Part shown: one piece after another, positions 24,705 to 33,387 of the stretch
How positions within the stretch are numbered: position 1 is the first letter of the stretch
How the letters are laid out: every line of letters begins with the position of its first letter
Source: Fibrobacter sp. UWB5
Lineage (GTDB): Bacteria; Fibrobacterota; Fibrobacteria; Fibrobacterales; Fibrobacteraceae
Length of the DNA: 64,000 bases
Assembly: GCF_002210295.1 (NCBI RefSeq)
Contig: NZ_MWQH01000001.1
Span: 248,001 to 312,000 of the forward strand
Reading direction: 5' to 3'
Notes under the pieces: generated by a model
Told to the model about the DNA's origin: nothing
Database searches by the model: none
What the model saw: the letters and a program-made list of their open reading frames with translations, nothing else
Made by a program: the position numbers and the translations under genes

Positions 24705-25092
24705 ATGAAATACGAAGAACGCAAAAGCTCGGAATACATAAATAATATCATAGAACATCTGATTAAAGATGACCGTTTGGTTAAAGTTCAAAGGAAAATT
24801 GAAAGGGAAATTGAACTTCATCAAGATTCGCATCTCTTGGCAAGAAAGGTGCTTGCCAACCAGTGTTATTATTAAAGATACTCCCGGGAAAGAGCCTGCT
24901 GATTACAAGGAACTCAACGAATGGCACGAAGAATTAAGCTGGAACATCGAATGTCTTGAGCTCCCGGAATTTGATAACGAATACATCTGTTTTGCCATGC
25001 ACAAGTTCTTTGCCGACGGTTCTTATTCCCTTGCAGACGCCATGCGTATGAAACCAGAGGATTTTCATATTTACACCAAAATAAACATATAA
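24705..25092 (+). pseudogene. Frameshifted small gene
   Basis: Frame 1 from ATG 24705 (AAAGG upstream) encodes 56 residues, MKYEERKSSEYINNIIEHLI..., ending at TAA 24872. The +1 frame then continues with natural-looking protein (ERCLPTSVIIKDTPGKEP ... EDFHIYTKINI) to 25092. Joining the two at about 24840-24860, near AGAAAGG, would give one protein of about 128 aa. A one-base insertion, a sequencing error or programmed frameshifting could explain this. Function unknown. Confidence 0.5.
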
Positions 25093-25139
25093 ACCAAACG
25101 CCAAATAGGACAATTCCCATATTTAGCAAAGGAGTTTTT

Positions 25140-25346
25140 ATGACGCAAAAGGAATTAATTGACAAGGGCCACCGCGAAATGGTTGGCAGCGTGCCGTTCA
25201 CCGAAGTGGTTCACCGCATTGCGTAAGCCATTACCCGGGAAGGCGCCGCAGATTTCCGCACCTTGTTTGCCAGGCTTGAGCCGGCATCGAGCGCATATGT
25301 CTATGCCTACCCGAATGACCTTTCGGACGGACCGTGGGACATCTAA
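25140..25346 (+). pseudogene. Second copy of the 68-aa small gene, interrupted by a stop codon
   Basis: The reading begins MTQKELIDKGHREMVGSVPF and ends YVYAYPNDLSDGPWDI, closely matching the product of 22252-22458. Codon 29 is TAA (25224-25226) where the intact copy has AAC. The rest of the frame is undamaged, so the mutation is recent or the stop is tolerated. An AAGGAG lies upstream. Confidence 0.75.
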
Positions 25347-25393
25347 AAGCGATTGGTGTTTTTGAGTCTAAATCGCCACTTTTCTAGAAAAAT

Positions 25394-25488
25394 GCACTTT
25401 TTCGGTTGAAAAAGTGCACTCCAGCTACAATAATTCGGTTGAAAAAGTGCGTCAAAGAGTTGACAATTCGGTCGGAAAAGTGTAGTTT
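25394..25488 (+). promoter_or_regulatory. Three-copy, 33-bp-phased operator array overlapping the promoter of the DUF4143 ATPase gene
   Basis: TTCGGTTGAAAAAGTGC occurs at 25401 and 25434, and a variant (TTCGGTCGGAAAAGTG) at 25467, exactly 33 bp apart. The first copy is half of a perfect inverted repeat, GCACTTTTTC-GGTT-GAAAAAGTGC (25394-25417). The third copy fills the 17-nt spacer between TTGACA (25460-25465) and a weak -10 TAGTTT (25483-25488). The -10 ends six nt before the ATG at 25495, and no Shine-Dalgarno is present. Confidence 0.6.
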
Positions 25489-25494
25489 TATGGT

Positions 25495-26832
25495 ATGTTC
25501 AAGCGAAAAATCCTTAAAGAATTCGAAAATTGGAAAGTTTCGGGGGGCAAAAAGAAGGCCCTGGTTGTCAAAGGCATGCGCCAAATCGGCAAGACATCTA
25601 GCGTCCTGGATTTCGCCCGAACCCATTACGAAAACGTCGTCTACATCAACTTTAAGGAAAACGAAAACGCCAAGCAAGTCTTCGACAGTGACCTGAACGT
25701 GGGCAGGATTACCATCGACCTTTCGGCGCTTTTCCCAAACGCTCATTTTGTTGAAAACAAGACCGTCATCATCTTCGATGAAATTCAAGAATGCGCAAAC
25801 GCCCGCGCGAGCATCAAGCCCTTTATGGAAGATGGACGCTACGACGTTATTTGTACCGGATCCCTGCTTGGCATCAAAGGGTACAATCGTAAAAAAGGGA
25901 AAGGCGTCCCGACCGGTTTCGAAAGAATCATTTATATGAAACCCATGGATTTCGAAGAATTCCTGTGGGCTAAGGGAATTGGCGAAAACGTGATCGGTTA
26001 CCTGAAGGAATGCTACGAGAAAAAGGAACCCGTAAGCGAGGCGACGCACAATGCCATGCTCCGCTATTTCAAGGAATACCTTTGCGTGGGCGGACTCCCT
26101 TATATTGTTTCCCGTTTTGTCGAAACGAACGACATGAATGTTGTCTGGCAAGAACAGCAGGACATTCTTGAAGAATACAAGGACGATTTTGGCAAGCACC
26201 TGGACGAGAACGAAAACGAGGAAATAGATCGCACGCTTCTTGGCCGCATCAACCGCGTGTTCGATTCCATTCCCGCGCAGCTCGCAAAAGAAAACAATAA
26301 ATTTGTCTATTCTCAGCTAGAAAAGAAAGGTCGTTCTGAAAATTACCAAACCGCAATCCAGTGGCTCAACGATTGCGGCATCATCAACATCTGCTATAAT
26401 CTGACCAACATCGCAGAACCCCTTGATGGTTACAAAATCGAGAATACGTTCAAGATTTATGTGCAGGATTCCGGATTGTTTGTTGCCATGCTGGAGCGTG
26501 GAACAGCTGCAAAGATTCTAAGCGGCGATATGGGATTCTACAAAGGCGCCATCTACGAGAACATCATTGCGGATTGTTTCTCCAAACAGGGCCGCAAACT
26601 ATTCTACTTCCGCAAAGAATCTGGGCTAGAAATTGACTTTGTAGAAAATGTCGGCGGCGAACTCGCCATTATTGAAGTCAAGGCGACAACGGGGCGTTCC
26701 AAGTCGGCAAAGACCGTTCTGAGTAACGATAATTACGCAGCAAAGGTTTGCTACAAACTTTCCGAAAACAACATAGGTGTTGCTGGCAAGATGGTTACAT
26801 TGCCGTACTATATGGCAATGTTTCTGGAGTGA
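25495..26832 (+). CDS. AAA-family ATPase with DUF4143 (AAA_14 type)
   Basis: 445 aa. N-terminal AAA_14 domain with Walker A GMRQIGKTS (27-35) and Walker B VIIFDEIQEC (91-100); C-terminal DUF4143 with 'YKGAIYENIIADCF' and a PD-(D/E)XK-like FYFRKESGLEIDFV ... IIEVKAT. This architecture is abundant and variable in gut bacteria; its function is unknown, although some members sit in defence or toxin-antitoxin-like loci. It is a single gene behind a phased repeat array, which suggests autoregulation. The start at 25495 has no ribosome-binding site and may be leaderless. Confidence 0.9.
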   Translation: MFKRKILKEFENWKVSGGKKKALVVKGMRQIGKTSSVLDFARTHYENVVYINFKENENAKQVFDSDLNVGRITIDLSALFPNAHFVENKTVIIFDEIQECANARASIKPFMEDGRYDVICTGSLLGIKGYNRKKGKGVPTGFERIIYMKPMDFEEFLWAKGIGENVIGYLKECYEKKEPVSEATHNAMLRYFKEYLCVGGLPYIVSRFVETNDMNVVWQEQQDILEEYKDDFGKHLDENENEEIDRTLLGRINRVFDSIPAQLAKENNKFVYSQLEKKGRSENYQTAIQWLNDCGIINICYNLTNIAEPLDGYKIENTFKIYVQDSGLFVAMLERGTAAKILSGDMGFYKGAIYENIIADCFSKQGRKLFYFRKESGLEIDFVENVGGELAIIEVKATTGRSKSAKTVLSNDNYAAKVCYKLSENNIGVAGKMVTLPYYMAMFLE

Positions 26833-26847
26833 TTTTATAAATTGGCA

Positions 26848-26930
26848 GGGGAAAGCCTTCCCCTCGCTCGCACTGCATTGCTCGCTACCCCTTCTAGCGG
26901 GCGCTCAGTCGCCGCGCCCGCAACGCCCTA
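26848..26930. repeat. Dispersed repeat, intergenic copy
   Basis: It carries the blocks GGGGAA-A-GCCTTCCCC, CGCTA-CCCCTTC-TAGCG and CGCAACGCCC in the same order as 1350-1425. Here it separates convergent genes and its hairpins may help termination. Confidence 0.75.
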
Positions 26931-26943
26931 GGCTTGCCTTTAC

Positions 26944-29538
26944 TTATTGTGCCAAAGCCTGAAATTCTTTATCAAATACAGGCATTCTATTCTCAAGATT
27001 AAAGAAATGGAAGCCCCAAATTCTATAATCATTGTCATCGACAAACATTTTTACGGGAACAGCTTCGTCGATTAGTTGCAGCATGAATTTTTCTTTCCAA
27101 GCATCACTCTCAAGAAGTTGTGTTCCTTTGGGTTCAATGAAAATTTGAATCTGTTCAAATCCATCCGTTTTATCTTTTTGAAGAAATAAAACATAATCAG
27201 GCTCAAATCTTTCGCCATCATCAAACGAATAAATATGAAATTCTCGTTCGTTTCTAACCAAATAGACTTTACTATAAGTTTTTCTTAAATCGTCGACATA
27301 TCCTTTAAAATATGCGACAAAGGCTTTTTCTTCTGATGTTCCGAAATTGTCTGTGTAGGCAAACCAATCCTCATTAGACAAATCTATTTTCCATTCCTTT
27401 TTCACCGAAGAATCGTTTTGAGAAACTCCAACACCACCGTCATGAGGTTTTGTGTAATTGACCGTTTTGTTTCGGAATACATCACGAACATTTTTTGCCT
27501 TAAACTCTTTTGTTCCGCTATATCTCTCCTGAATATCAGAAATTGAGTTGGCAATTTTACCAAGAACATAGAAAACAGCCGAATAAAGCGTTTCTACAGC
27601 AGGTTCATCTTCTTTACACTGAATGTCTATTCGAACTTTTCCAAGATATTCGTTGTCAGTAATGAATTGTCTTGTAGATGTTAGATTAGGAAAATATGAG
27701 TGCAATGTTTTGAATTTTAAAATAGGGAATTTCATCAACGCTTTGTTGACTATGGCGTAGTTGATGTTTGCAATATCCTTAATAGTTGTATGAGTTGTTT
27801 TTAATTCAACCGCCGTTTCGGATTGGGCCGATTCTGTCATAACAGCATCAATGCCGGACATCCCAGAAGATACTCGGAAATGGTAAATGTCATCACGAAC
27901 TTTTGGCGATAAGCTATGAACATCATTTCGGTCTTTTACAATCTTCTCGTTCAAAAAAATCAAACCATGCGTATACAAATCATCTGTCTTGAAACTCTCT
28001 TTAAGAACATATTCTTGCTGAATAATCTCATCGGAATTTAAGCCAATTTCACGAAGAGCGTTTTTCAATTCAGAAACATATCTATGATCATTTTGACAAT
28101 GGTAATAAAGTGTTTCGCAAATACGTAATTCATTAGTTATGTCTTCATCATACTTTCGCTGAAATTTAGGCTGTTCTTCATCTACTCGGAACGGGCAATA
28201 CCTTGCGCCGCGTCCAATCAATTGAGCTTCTGCAGTCGTTGCTTCCGATACTTTGTTTTTGCCAGACTGTCTAGTTTCATAAAGTCGGACAATATCAAAA
28301 AGATTCAAGACGTCCCAACCTTCATCTAGTTTCTTCACCTCAAAGATAGCACGATACGGATTGTCTGCATCTTCAAGGGTATTTAGCAGGATTTGCTTCT
28401 GGGTAGCGTCCTTATCGTCATTTACTGAAACGCAGTGTTCTTCAGAAAAATCGTCTCGTATTTCCGCAGCAAGGGCGTCAAACGATATACCATTGCTTGT
28501 AAAAAAGCTAAAAGCCTTTTGCATTGCCTCGTTATTACATTCTATAGAAAGTTTTTGTAATTGCGATCCGGACAAATTCTTTACAGCATTAAGAAAAACC
28601 TCCATAAATTCTTTACTGTCTGCGATTTTTGCAGCCTTAAAAAGAACTATGGGCTTGATAGCAAGTCTATTTTTCTGGAAAATTTTCAAGCGGTATTGGC
28701 TAAGGACAAGAGCTTGTAAAGCTCTGTTTATACGAGATAAATCTGAGCGAAGGGTGAGAATGTCCTTGGAATATTTGTCATTGTAGAATTTTGAAAGCGT
28801 ATAATCGAAGACGATTTTGTTTTCATAGGATGCTTGAATCGACTTGTTGGCAAGATCGCATGTTGCCGTAAATTCAAGTAAGATATTGTCAGTATTTCTT
28901 CCAAAAATATTTTTTACTGTTTGTTCCCAGGTCCGAAAATCATCTTCCTCGTCTTTCTTTTTCTTAGATTTTGTTTCAACATTCAAATGATGTGCTTCGT
29001 CTGAAATTAGAACAACTTTCTGATTGTCAAAATCATCAAAGGTCATCCCATTTTCTTTCGGGAACCACATATCCATATGCAAGCCCTGTGTTGTCGCAAA
29101 ACGGATATTGATTGAGTCAGGTTCTGCATATTGAAAATTTTCTACTTGGTTGATGCGAATTCGCTCGCCATCAATAACGATTTCGTCGGCAAACAAATAT
29201 TTGGAGGCAATCGGATTACAGAAATTTTCTTTTGTCTTTTCAACAATGTTTGACAAGTTGACGAAAAAAAGGAAATTGCGATACCCTTGTTTATAGAGAT
29301 ATAGCATTAACCCTGCCATAATCAAGGTTTTTCCACTTCCTGTTGCCATGTGGAATAAAACTTGCAAAGGATTTGGGCGTTTTTCGCTTTCATAATATGT
29401 TATAAAATTTTCAAAAGCCTCTTTTTGATAAGGTCGTAATTCAAATTTCGAATTTAGGTTGCGAGGTATGTAATCTGGAAGCGAAACACTATGGCCTTGA
29501 TCTCGTAAAAAGTCTATGTTCTCGTATAAAAATGCCAT
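26944..29538 (-). CDS. Type III restriction enzyme, Res subunit
   Basis: 864 aa. Superfamily 2 helicase with Walker A MATGSGKT (64-71), the DEAH-type box SDEAHH and the motif VI-like stretch LIGRGARYCPF. The C-terminal nuclease domain shows a PD-(D/E)XK pattern (FEPDYVLFL ... IFIEPKG). Res subunits translocate or slide along DNA and cut only in complex with Mod. It starts 5 nt after mod, forming a mod-res operon. The length is normal for this family. The gene is AT-rich compared with core genes. Confidence 0.93.
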   Translation of the reverse strand: MAFLYENIDFLRDQGHSVSLPDYIPRNLNSKFELRPYQKEAFENFITYYESEKRPNPLQVLFHMATGSGKTLIMAGLMLYLYKQGYRNFLFFVNLSNIVEKTKENFCNPIASKYLFADEIVIDGERIRINQVENFQYAEPDSINIRFATTQGLHMDMWFPKENGMTFDDFDNQKVVLISDEAHHLNVETKSKKKKDEEDDFRTWEQTVKNIFGRNTDNILLEFTATCDLANKSIQASYENKIVFDYTLSKFYNDKYSKDILTLRSDLSRINRALQALVLSQYRLKIFQKNRLAIKPIVLFKAAKIADSKEFMEVFLNAVKNLSGSQLQKLSIECNNEAMQKAFSFFTSNGISFDALAAEIRDDFSEEHCVSVNDDKDATQKQILLNTLEDADNPYRAIFEVKKLDEGWDVLNLFDIVRLYETRQSGKNKVSEATTAEAQLIGRGARYCPFRVDEEQPKFQRKYDEDITNELRICETLYYHCQNDHRYVSELKNALREIGLNSDEIIQQEYVLKESFKTDDLYTHGLIFLNEKIVKDRNDVHSLSPKVRDDIYHFRVSSGMSGIDAVMTESAQSETAVELKTTHTTIKDIANINYAIVNKALMKFPILKFKTLHSYFPNLTSTRQFITDNEYLGKVRIDIQCKEDEPAVETLYSAVFYVLGKIANSISDIQERYSGTKEFKAKNVRDVFRNKTVNYTKPHDGGVGVSQNDSSVKKEWKIDLSNEDWFAYTDNFGTSEEKAFVAYFKGYVDDLRKTYSKVYLVRNEREFHIYSFDDGERFEPDYVLFLQKDKTDGFEQIQIFIEPKGTQLLESDAWKEKFMLQLIDEAVPVKMFVDDNDYRIWGFHFFNLENRMPVFDKEFQALAQ

Positions 29539-29543
29539 TGTTG

Positions 29544-31535
29544 CTATTCTCCATAGAAACTTCTCGTGAAAGCCTTATCCTCTTCGGGAATGGCAAATTC
29601 TGTATCATCAATATCGCAATAGTTTACATACAGAAGGTTTTTGTCAAGAATTTCCATAAGGAAGGTTTTTTGATCATCAAGAGAAAGGTCTGAAAAATCT
29701 TCGGCTGCCGAAGCGATTTCTTTCGGATTTACTTTATGGCTAATAAATCCCGACTGAATCATTTTATTGTAGATGATTGAAAGCGAGGCTTTATCTGTTG
29801 CAGCTTCAATTTCTTCAACGATGGCTTGATTTTGTTTGGCGAGTTCACAATAGACAAATGAACCTCCTCCTTGCCATCCATAATTGATGGAAACACCTCT
29901 CGTATCACCAATAATGGTATTGTACAATCTCTGACAGGTAATGTCCTTAATATAATCCATCTGTTCGCAAAGAATGAATTTTCGATTCATTTTCATTGCG
30001 ACAGCTCCTGTTGTTCCTGAGCCGGCAAAGAAATCTATGACGGTATCGCCTTCATTTGTACACAGTTCTAATATTCGGGAAATTAATTTTTCAGGTTTTT
30101 TCCCTTTCTTTAATACAACTCCACCTTCATTATGAATGTCATTTGGAAGGACATCATCCCAAATATCAGAAATCGGCTGACTAAATGTCATTTTCCCATC
30201 AATATTTGCTAGACGGTCAGAAAGGAACAGTATTAATTTGCCTCCTTTTACGTAGTAAGGTTTTTCCTCATTCCCTCGATCAAGGTACATTACATGGTCC
30301 GGATTCTGAAGAGAAATGTTTTTCAGTTCTCTTGCCTGTTGGCTAATATTGTCATCATCAAGTGTTGCTAATTGACAAATACGTTCGGAATGTGCTAATA
30401 CAAATGCCTCTAAGGCTTCATTAAAGCCTTCTTTTCCATAGTACGATTTTAACTTTGATTTTTGAACGCCAGTCTCTTTCGCAAACTCTTCTAGAACAGT
30501 AGAAAATTCCCAATTCTCATACCCTTCATCAAAATGAAGAATGTAATTTCCGTAACGAGAATCATATTCTCTAGCACACAAAACCCGATTTGGCTTCCAC
30601 AAAGTAGATTTTTTGCTGTAAATCACAACATACTCAACTAAATTTACTACACCTGGGTTTATCACTTTTGCCCCAGTGACAGAACCTCGTTTTACAGTGA
30701 TTATATTTTTTCGGTTTTCTTTACCAAACACCTCATCAAGCAATACCAGTAAATAACCTATCTCGTAATTATCGACGGAGATAGCGATTGTTCCTTCCGG
30801 TTTTAAAAGAGTATGAGCTATTTCAAGTCGATTTTTCATAAAGCATAACCAAGTGCTGTGATTGAATCGATCGTTGTAGCCGAAACTGTCATTACCAGTA
30901 TTGTATGGAACATCTATATACACACACTTGATTTCTCCTTCAAATCGCTTTTTTATTGACGCTATTGAAAGAAGATTGTTTCCTTTAATGACAAGATTAT
31001 CTGCATTTGTGTACTCAATCCCGCATTCTTCTTTTATCGCTTTATTTTCGAGGCTATATCTCCTTGCGTTAACAAGAACCTTTGGATAAAGAAGTCTGTC
31101 AATTTCATCAGGAGCCAATGTTTCGTTATAGAAAATTTCATCTCTTTTTTGATCTTCTTTTGTCTGACCACCTTCTAGAACGCAGTCCTTGTACGGAAAT
31201 ACGAGCTCCACATTCTCTGATGATGAGATCAGATCTCCATTTCCATCAGTGAGACCAATTTTATTTTTGAAACGAGTGTAACTGTTCGGCAAGAACTGAC
31301 GATTGTTGATAATCCACGCGAAAAGCGCTTTGTCAAAAACCTTGACACCAGCGACATCCGTGAAAAAGCGGGAACAAGTATCTTTGTTTGACAAAAGAAG
31401 TTTAATGAGATTTTCGTCCATCTTCATTGCCGCTTCATAAACAGCATTACGGAGAATCATGCCGCTTTCAGACAAAAAACGTTTGTCTGTTCTCAAAACC
31501 GAGAGTAGTGTCTCATAAAAATTCGTTTTACTCAT
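29544..31535 (-). CDS. Type III DNA methyltransferase, Mod subunit
   Basis: 663 aa beta-class N6-adenine methyltransferase. The catalytic motif IV is DVPY (208-211, in CVYIDVPYNTGND) rather than the textbook DPPY; I believe this variant exists in one Mod subfamily. The SAM-binding motif is FFAGSGTTG near residue 505. The target recognition region is between them. Mod methylates one strand of an asymmetric site and directs Res. The ATG at 31535 has GAGG upstream. A structured RNA (31586-31792) ends about 50 nt upstream of the start codon on the same strand. Confidence 0.92.
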   Translation of the reverse strand: MSKTNFYETLLSVLRTDKRFLSESGMILRNAVYEAAMKMDENLIKLLLSNKDTCSRFFTDVAGVKVFDKALFAWIINNRQFLPNSYTRFKNKIGLTDGNGDLISSSENVELVFPYKDCVLEGGQTKEDQKRDEIFYNETLAPDEIDRLLYPKVLVNARRYSLENKAIKEECGIEYTNADNLVIKGNNLLSIASIKKRFEGEIKCVYIDVPYNTGNDSFGYNDRFNHSTWLCFMKNRLEIAHTLLKPEGTIAISVDNYEIGYLLVLLDEVFGKENRKNIITVKRGSVTGAKVINPGVVNLVEYVVIYSKKSTLWKPNRVLCAREYDSRYGNYILHFDEGYENWEFSTVLEEFAKETGVQKSKLKSYYGKEGFNEALEAFVLAHSERICQLATLDDDNISQQARELKNISLQNPDHVMYLDRGNEEKPYYVKGGKLILFLSDRLANIDGKMTFSQPISDIWDDVLPNDIHNEGGVVLKKGKKPEKLISRILELCTNEGDTVIDFFAGSGTTGAVAMKMNRKFILCEQMDYIKDITCQRLYNTIIGDTRGVSINYGWQGGGSFVYCELAKQNQAIVEEIEAATDKASLSIIYNKMIQSGFISHKVNPKEIASAAEDFSDLSLDDQKTFLMEILDKNLLYVNYCDIDDTEFAIPEEDKAFTRSFYGE

Positions 31536-31585
31536 CGCATGTTACCTCAGGCTAGAGATGCATTTCTTTTTTAACCTAAGACAAC

Positions 31586-31792
31586 AAAAAAGGCGTGGAG
31601 TCGTAGGCTTATCTAGTCTGCGGGCTACCACACCCTTCTACACAATAAGCACAAACGACCCACGCCCCAGATGGGACGTGAGCGTTCGTCTTATCCTCGT
31701 GTAGATTGAAAGTGGTAGTTTCAGACTAGAGAATAAGAGACGAATCTCAAAATTTCCGGTCGCTCCGCACCGTTCGGTACGGGGCTATGTCA
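31586..31792 (-). ncRNA. Structured RNA element, copy 1 (leader of mod-res or independent RNA)
   Basis: Read on the minus strand. 5' hairpin CCGTACCG / CGGTGCGG (31765-31782); a hairpin GAGA-UUCG-UCUC (31737-31748); then nested helices A (31722-31730 with 31612-31620), B CTACCAC/GTGGTAG (31712-31718 with 31625-31631), C (31699-31705 with 31637-31643) and D (31690-31694 with 31645-31649). The loop of D contains GGCGTGG-GTCG (31656-31666), which pairs with CGAC-T-CCACGCC (31592-31603) downstream of helix A, a pseudoknot, followed by T6. The paralogue at 33388-33598 keeps all helices with compensatory changes. I do not recognise the class. Confidence 0.85.
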
Positions 31793-31829
31793 CGGAAAAT
31801 GATAGTAAAAAAAACAAAGAATAAGGCGA

Positions 31830-32189
31830 TTAGAACCAGAAATAGATTGGTTTGCCCATTTCCTTCGCCTTGCGTAACGCTTGCATCAGTTTTTCAAACG
31901 CTGCTTTCTCCAGTTCTCCGGTTTTCTTGTTCCGAAAATTTTCGGCGATGGCGATAGCCGCGTCGACCTTGCCTGCAGGAAGCTCTTCGTTTTCGTAACG
32001 GTCGATAAGCGTTTCCAATTTCTCGTTGAATGCGCTATAGATGTCCCATAAGGTCTCGTTTTCCTTTTTGAACATTTTGAACTGCACAAAATGGTGCAAC
32101 TGGCGGTGTTCCGGATCAGTATTTATATATATGGTCCAGTCATCATTCAAGTCGTGAATTGGGATAAAGATTTCGTCGTAGCGTTCCAT
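31830..32189 (-). CDS. Protein of unknown function, third gene of the RNA-flanked cassette
   Basis: 119 aa, acidic and mostly helical, starting MERYDEIFIPIHDLNDDWTI and ending KEMGKPIYFWF. No family recognised. Its ATG overlaps the stop of the preceding gene (TAATG-type junction). The small acidic product directly after a small basic-ended protein resembles toxin/immunity or antitoxin pairs, but that is only a contextual guess. Confidence 0.6.
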   Translation of the reverse strand: MERYDEIFIPIHDLNDDWTIYINTDPEHRQLHHFVQFKMFKKENETLWDIYSAFNEKLETLIDRYENEELPAGKVDAAIAIAENFRNKKTGELEKAAFEKLMQALRKAKEMGKPIYFWF

Positions 32190-32608
32190 TACATTTCGCT
32201 CCTGTATTTAATCCTGAAATGAGTTAATGCTTCACGCTCGGCTTTGGACCGACCATGCTGTTTGCCATTCGCGTCAATATAATTTCGCACATCTTTACCA
32301 TGTATGTCAAGATACAAATTATATGGAACACTTTTATCCTGCAATCGCAGATAACCTCCACCGATATCGGCTACTACAGAAATTTTCGTCTTTTCGTTAT
32401 CCCACTCGACCTTGTTGCCATGAACCTCCGCATGGGCACTGGGCGCAAATTGATCAATGACATTGTTGATGTTAACCGAGGTCCATTCTTCAGAATGGGC
32501 TATATTCCTTTTCTTGCCTTGCATGATTTTTTCCATTAATTCGGCGTCATGTTTAGCGATTTCCTTCTGGGTATCAACCGATGAAGAGTATACATCTTTT
32601 GAGTCCAT
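32189..32608 (-). CDS. Protein of unknown function, second gene of the RNA-flanked cassette
   Basis: 139 aa. The N-terminal half is charged and helical; the C-terminal half contains 'VVADIGGGYLRLQD', 'YLDIHGKDVRNYIDANGK' and the terminal HGRSKAEREALTHFRI. The conserved-looking His/Arg/Ser/Glu ending suggests an enzymatic or nucleic-acid-binding domain, but I cannot name it. Coupled to both neighbouring genes by overlapping start and stop codons. Confidence 0.6.
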   Translation of the reverse strand: MDSKDVYSSSVDTQKEIAKHDAELMEKIMQGKKRNIAHSEEWTSVNINNVIDQFAPSAHAEVHGNKVEWDNEKTKISVVADIGGGYLRLQDKSVPYNLYLDIHGKDVRNYIDANGKQHGRSKAEREALTHFRIKYRSEM

Positions 32609-33282
32609 TATATTTCCCTCCTTTGGGCAGATTGTGCATAGCTCCGAGTTCGATAATCTGTAACGACGTTATAGTCAACGCCTTGTTTCACCATCATTCG
32701 TTCGCATTCTTCTCTAAGTGGGCCATAGATTGTTAAATGCGAAGGTCTTGTAATCAAAAGTTTGGTCTTGAAGATGAATTCGTGTAGAGGCGTCATTCTT
32801 TTTGAGCATCCCAGCGTTCCCACAACATAGGGAATATTCTTCGGATAGGATTCCAGTGCAAATACAGTCTGCAAATCCCCTATTCTGAAATTGGGAATTA
32901 TCTTTTGGCCCGACAAAGCGACAAATGCTGTAGCAAGCTGGGAAAGCCATATGTTGAACTTTTGCCGTTGGAAAGACCATCTTATTCTAGGACTTAAGTC
33001 AAATCCACCGAAGCCTTTAAATTTTCCATATAATTTAATTTCGTCAAGAATGCAGCGAAGCCTTCTTTTTATCAAAACATCATCAGCGAACGAGCACAGC
33101 AAGCACTCGTTTGGATTCTTACAACAGCGAATCCTTTGGATTGGTTCGATGAGTGTAGGAGGTTCTTCAAGAATAACCTCCCTGGGAAATACGGGAAAAC
33201 CGTATCGGTTAAATGGCCATTTTGCCATTTTTAGTTTTGAGCGTAGCAAAATTGCCAACTCGTATAGATTTTTTATTTTCAT
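32608..33282 (-). CDS. DUF4417-like protein, first gene of the RNA-flanked cassette
   Basis: 224 aa. The middle matches what I recall of DUF4417: 'GKFKGFGGFDLSPRIRW', 'SGQKIIPNFRIGD', 'VVGTLGCSKR' and 'ITRPSHLTIYGP'. Members occur in phages and mobile elements and have no assigned function. A Cys-rich segment (RCCKNPNECLLCSF, about 51-64) could bind metal. AAAGGA precedes the ATG. Structured RNA copy 2 ends 105 nt upstream on the same strand. Confidence 0.7.
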   Translation of the reverse strand: MKIKNLYELAILLRSKLKMAKWPFNRYGFPVFPREVILEEPPTLIEPIQRIRCCKNPNECLLCSFADDVLIKRRLRCILDEIKLYGKFKGFGGFDLSPRIRWSFQRQKFNIWLSQLATAFVALSGQKIIPNFRIGDLQTVFALESYPKNIPYVVGTLGCSKRMTPLHEFIFKTKLLITRPSHLTIYGPLREECERMMVKQGVDYNVVTDYRTRSYAQSAQRREI

Positions 33283-33387
33283 AAATAATCCTTTTAGGCC
33301 AGATTTTCCACTTCCACAATAGGCCTATAATTGTGAATAGGGAGTCGGCCCTTATTCAGCAACTTGCCACGAACATTTTCAATGAAT

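Noticed and set aside
25401-25482. The 33-bp repeats as a small CRISPR array
   Set aside because: Only three 16-17-bp repeats with 16-bp intervals, sitting inside a promoter, and no cas genes.
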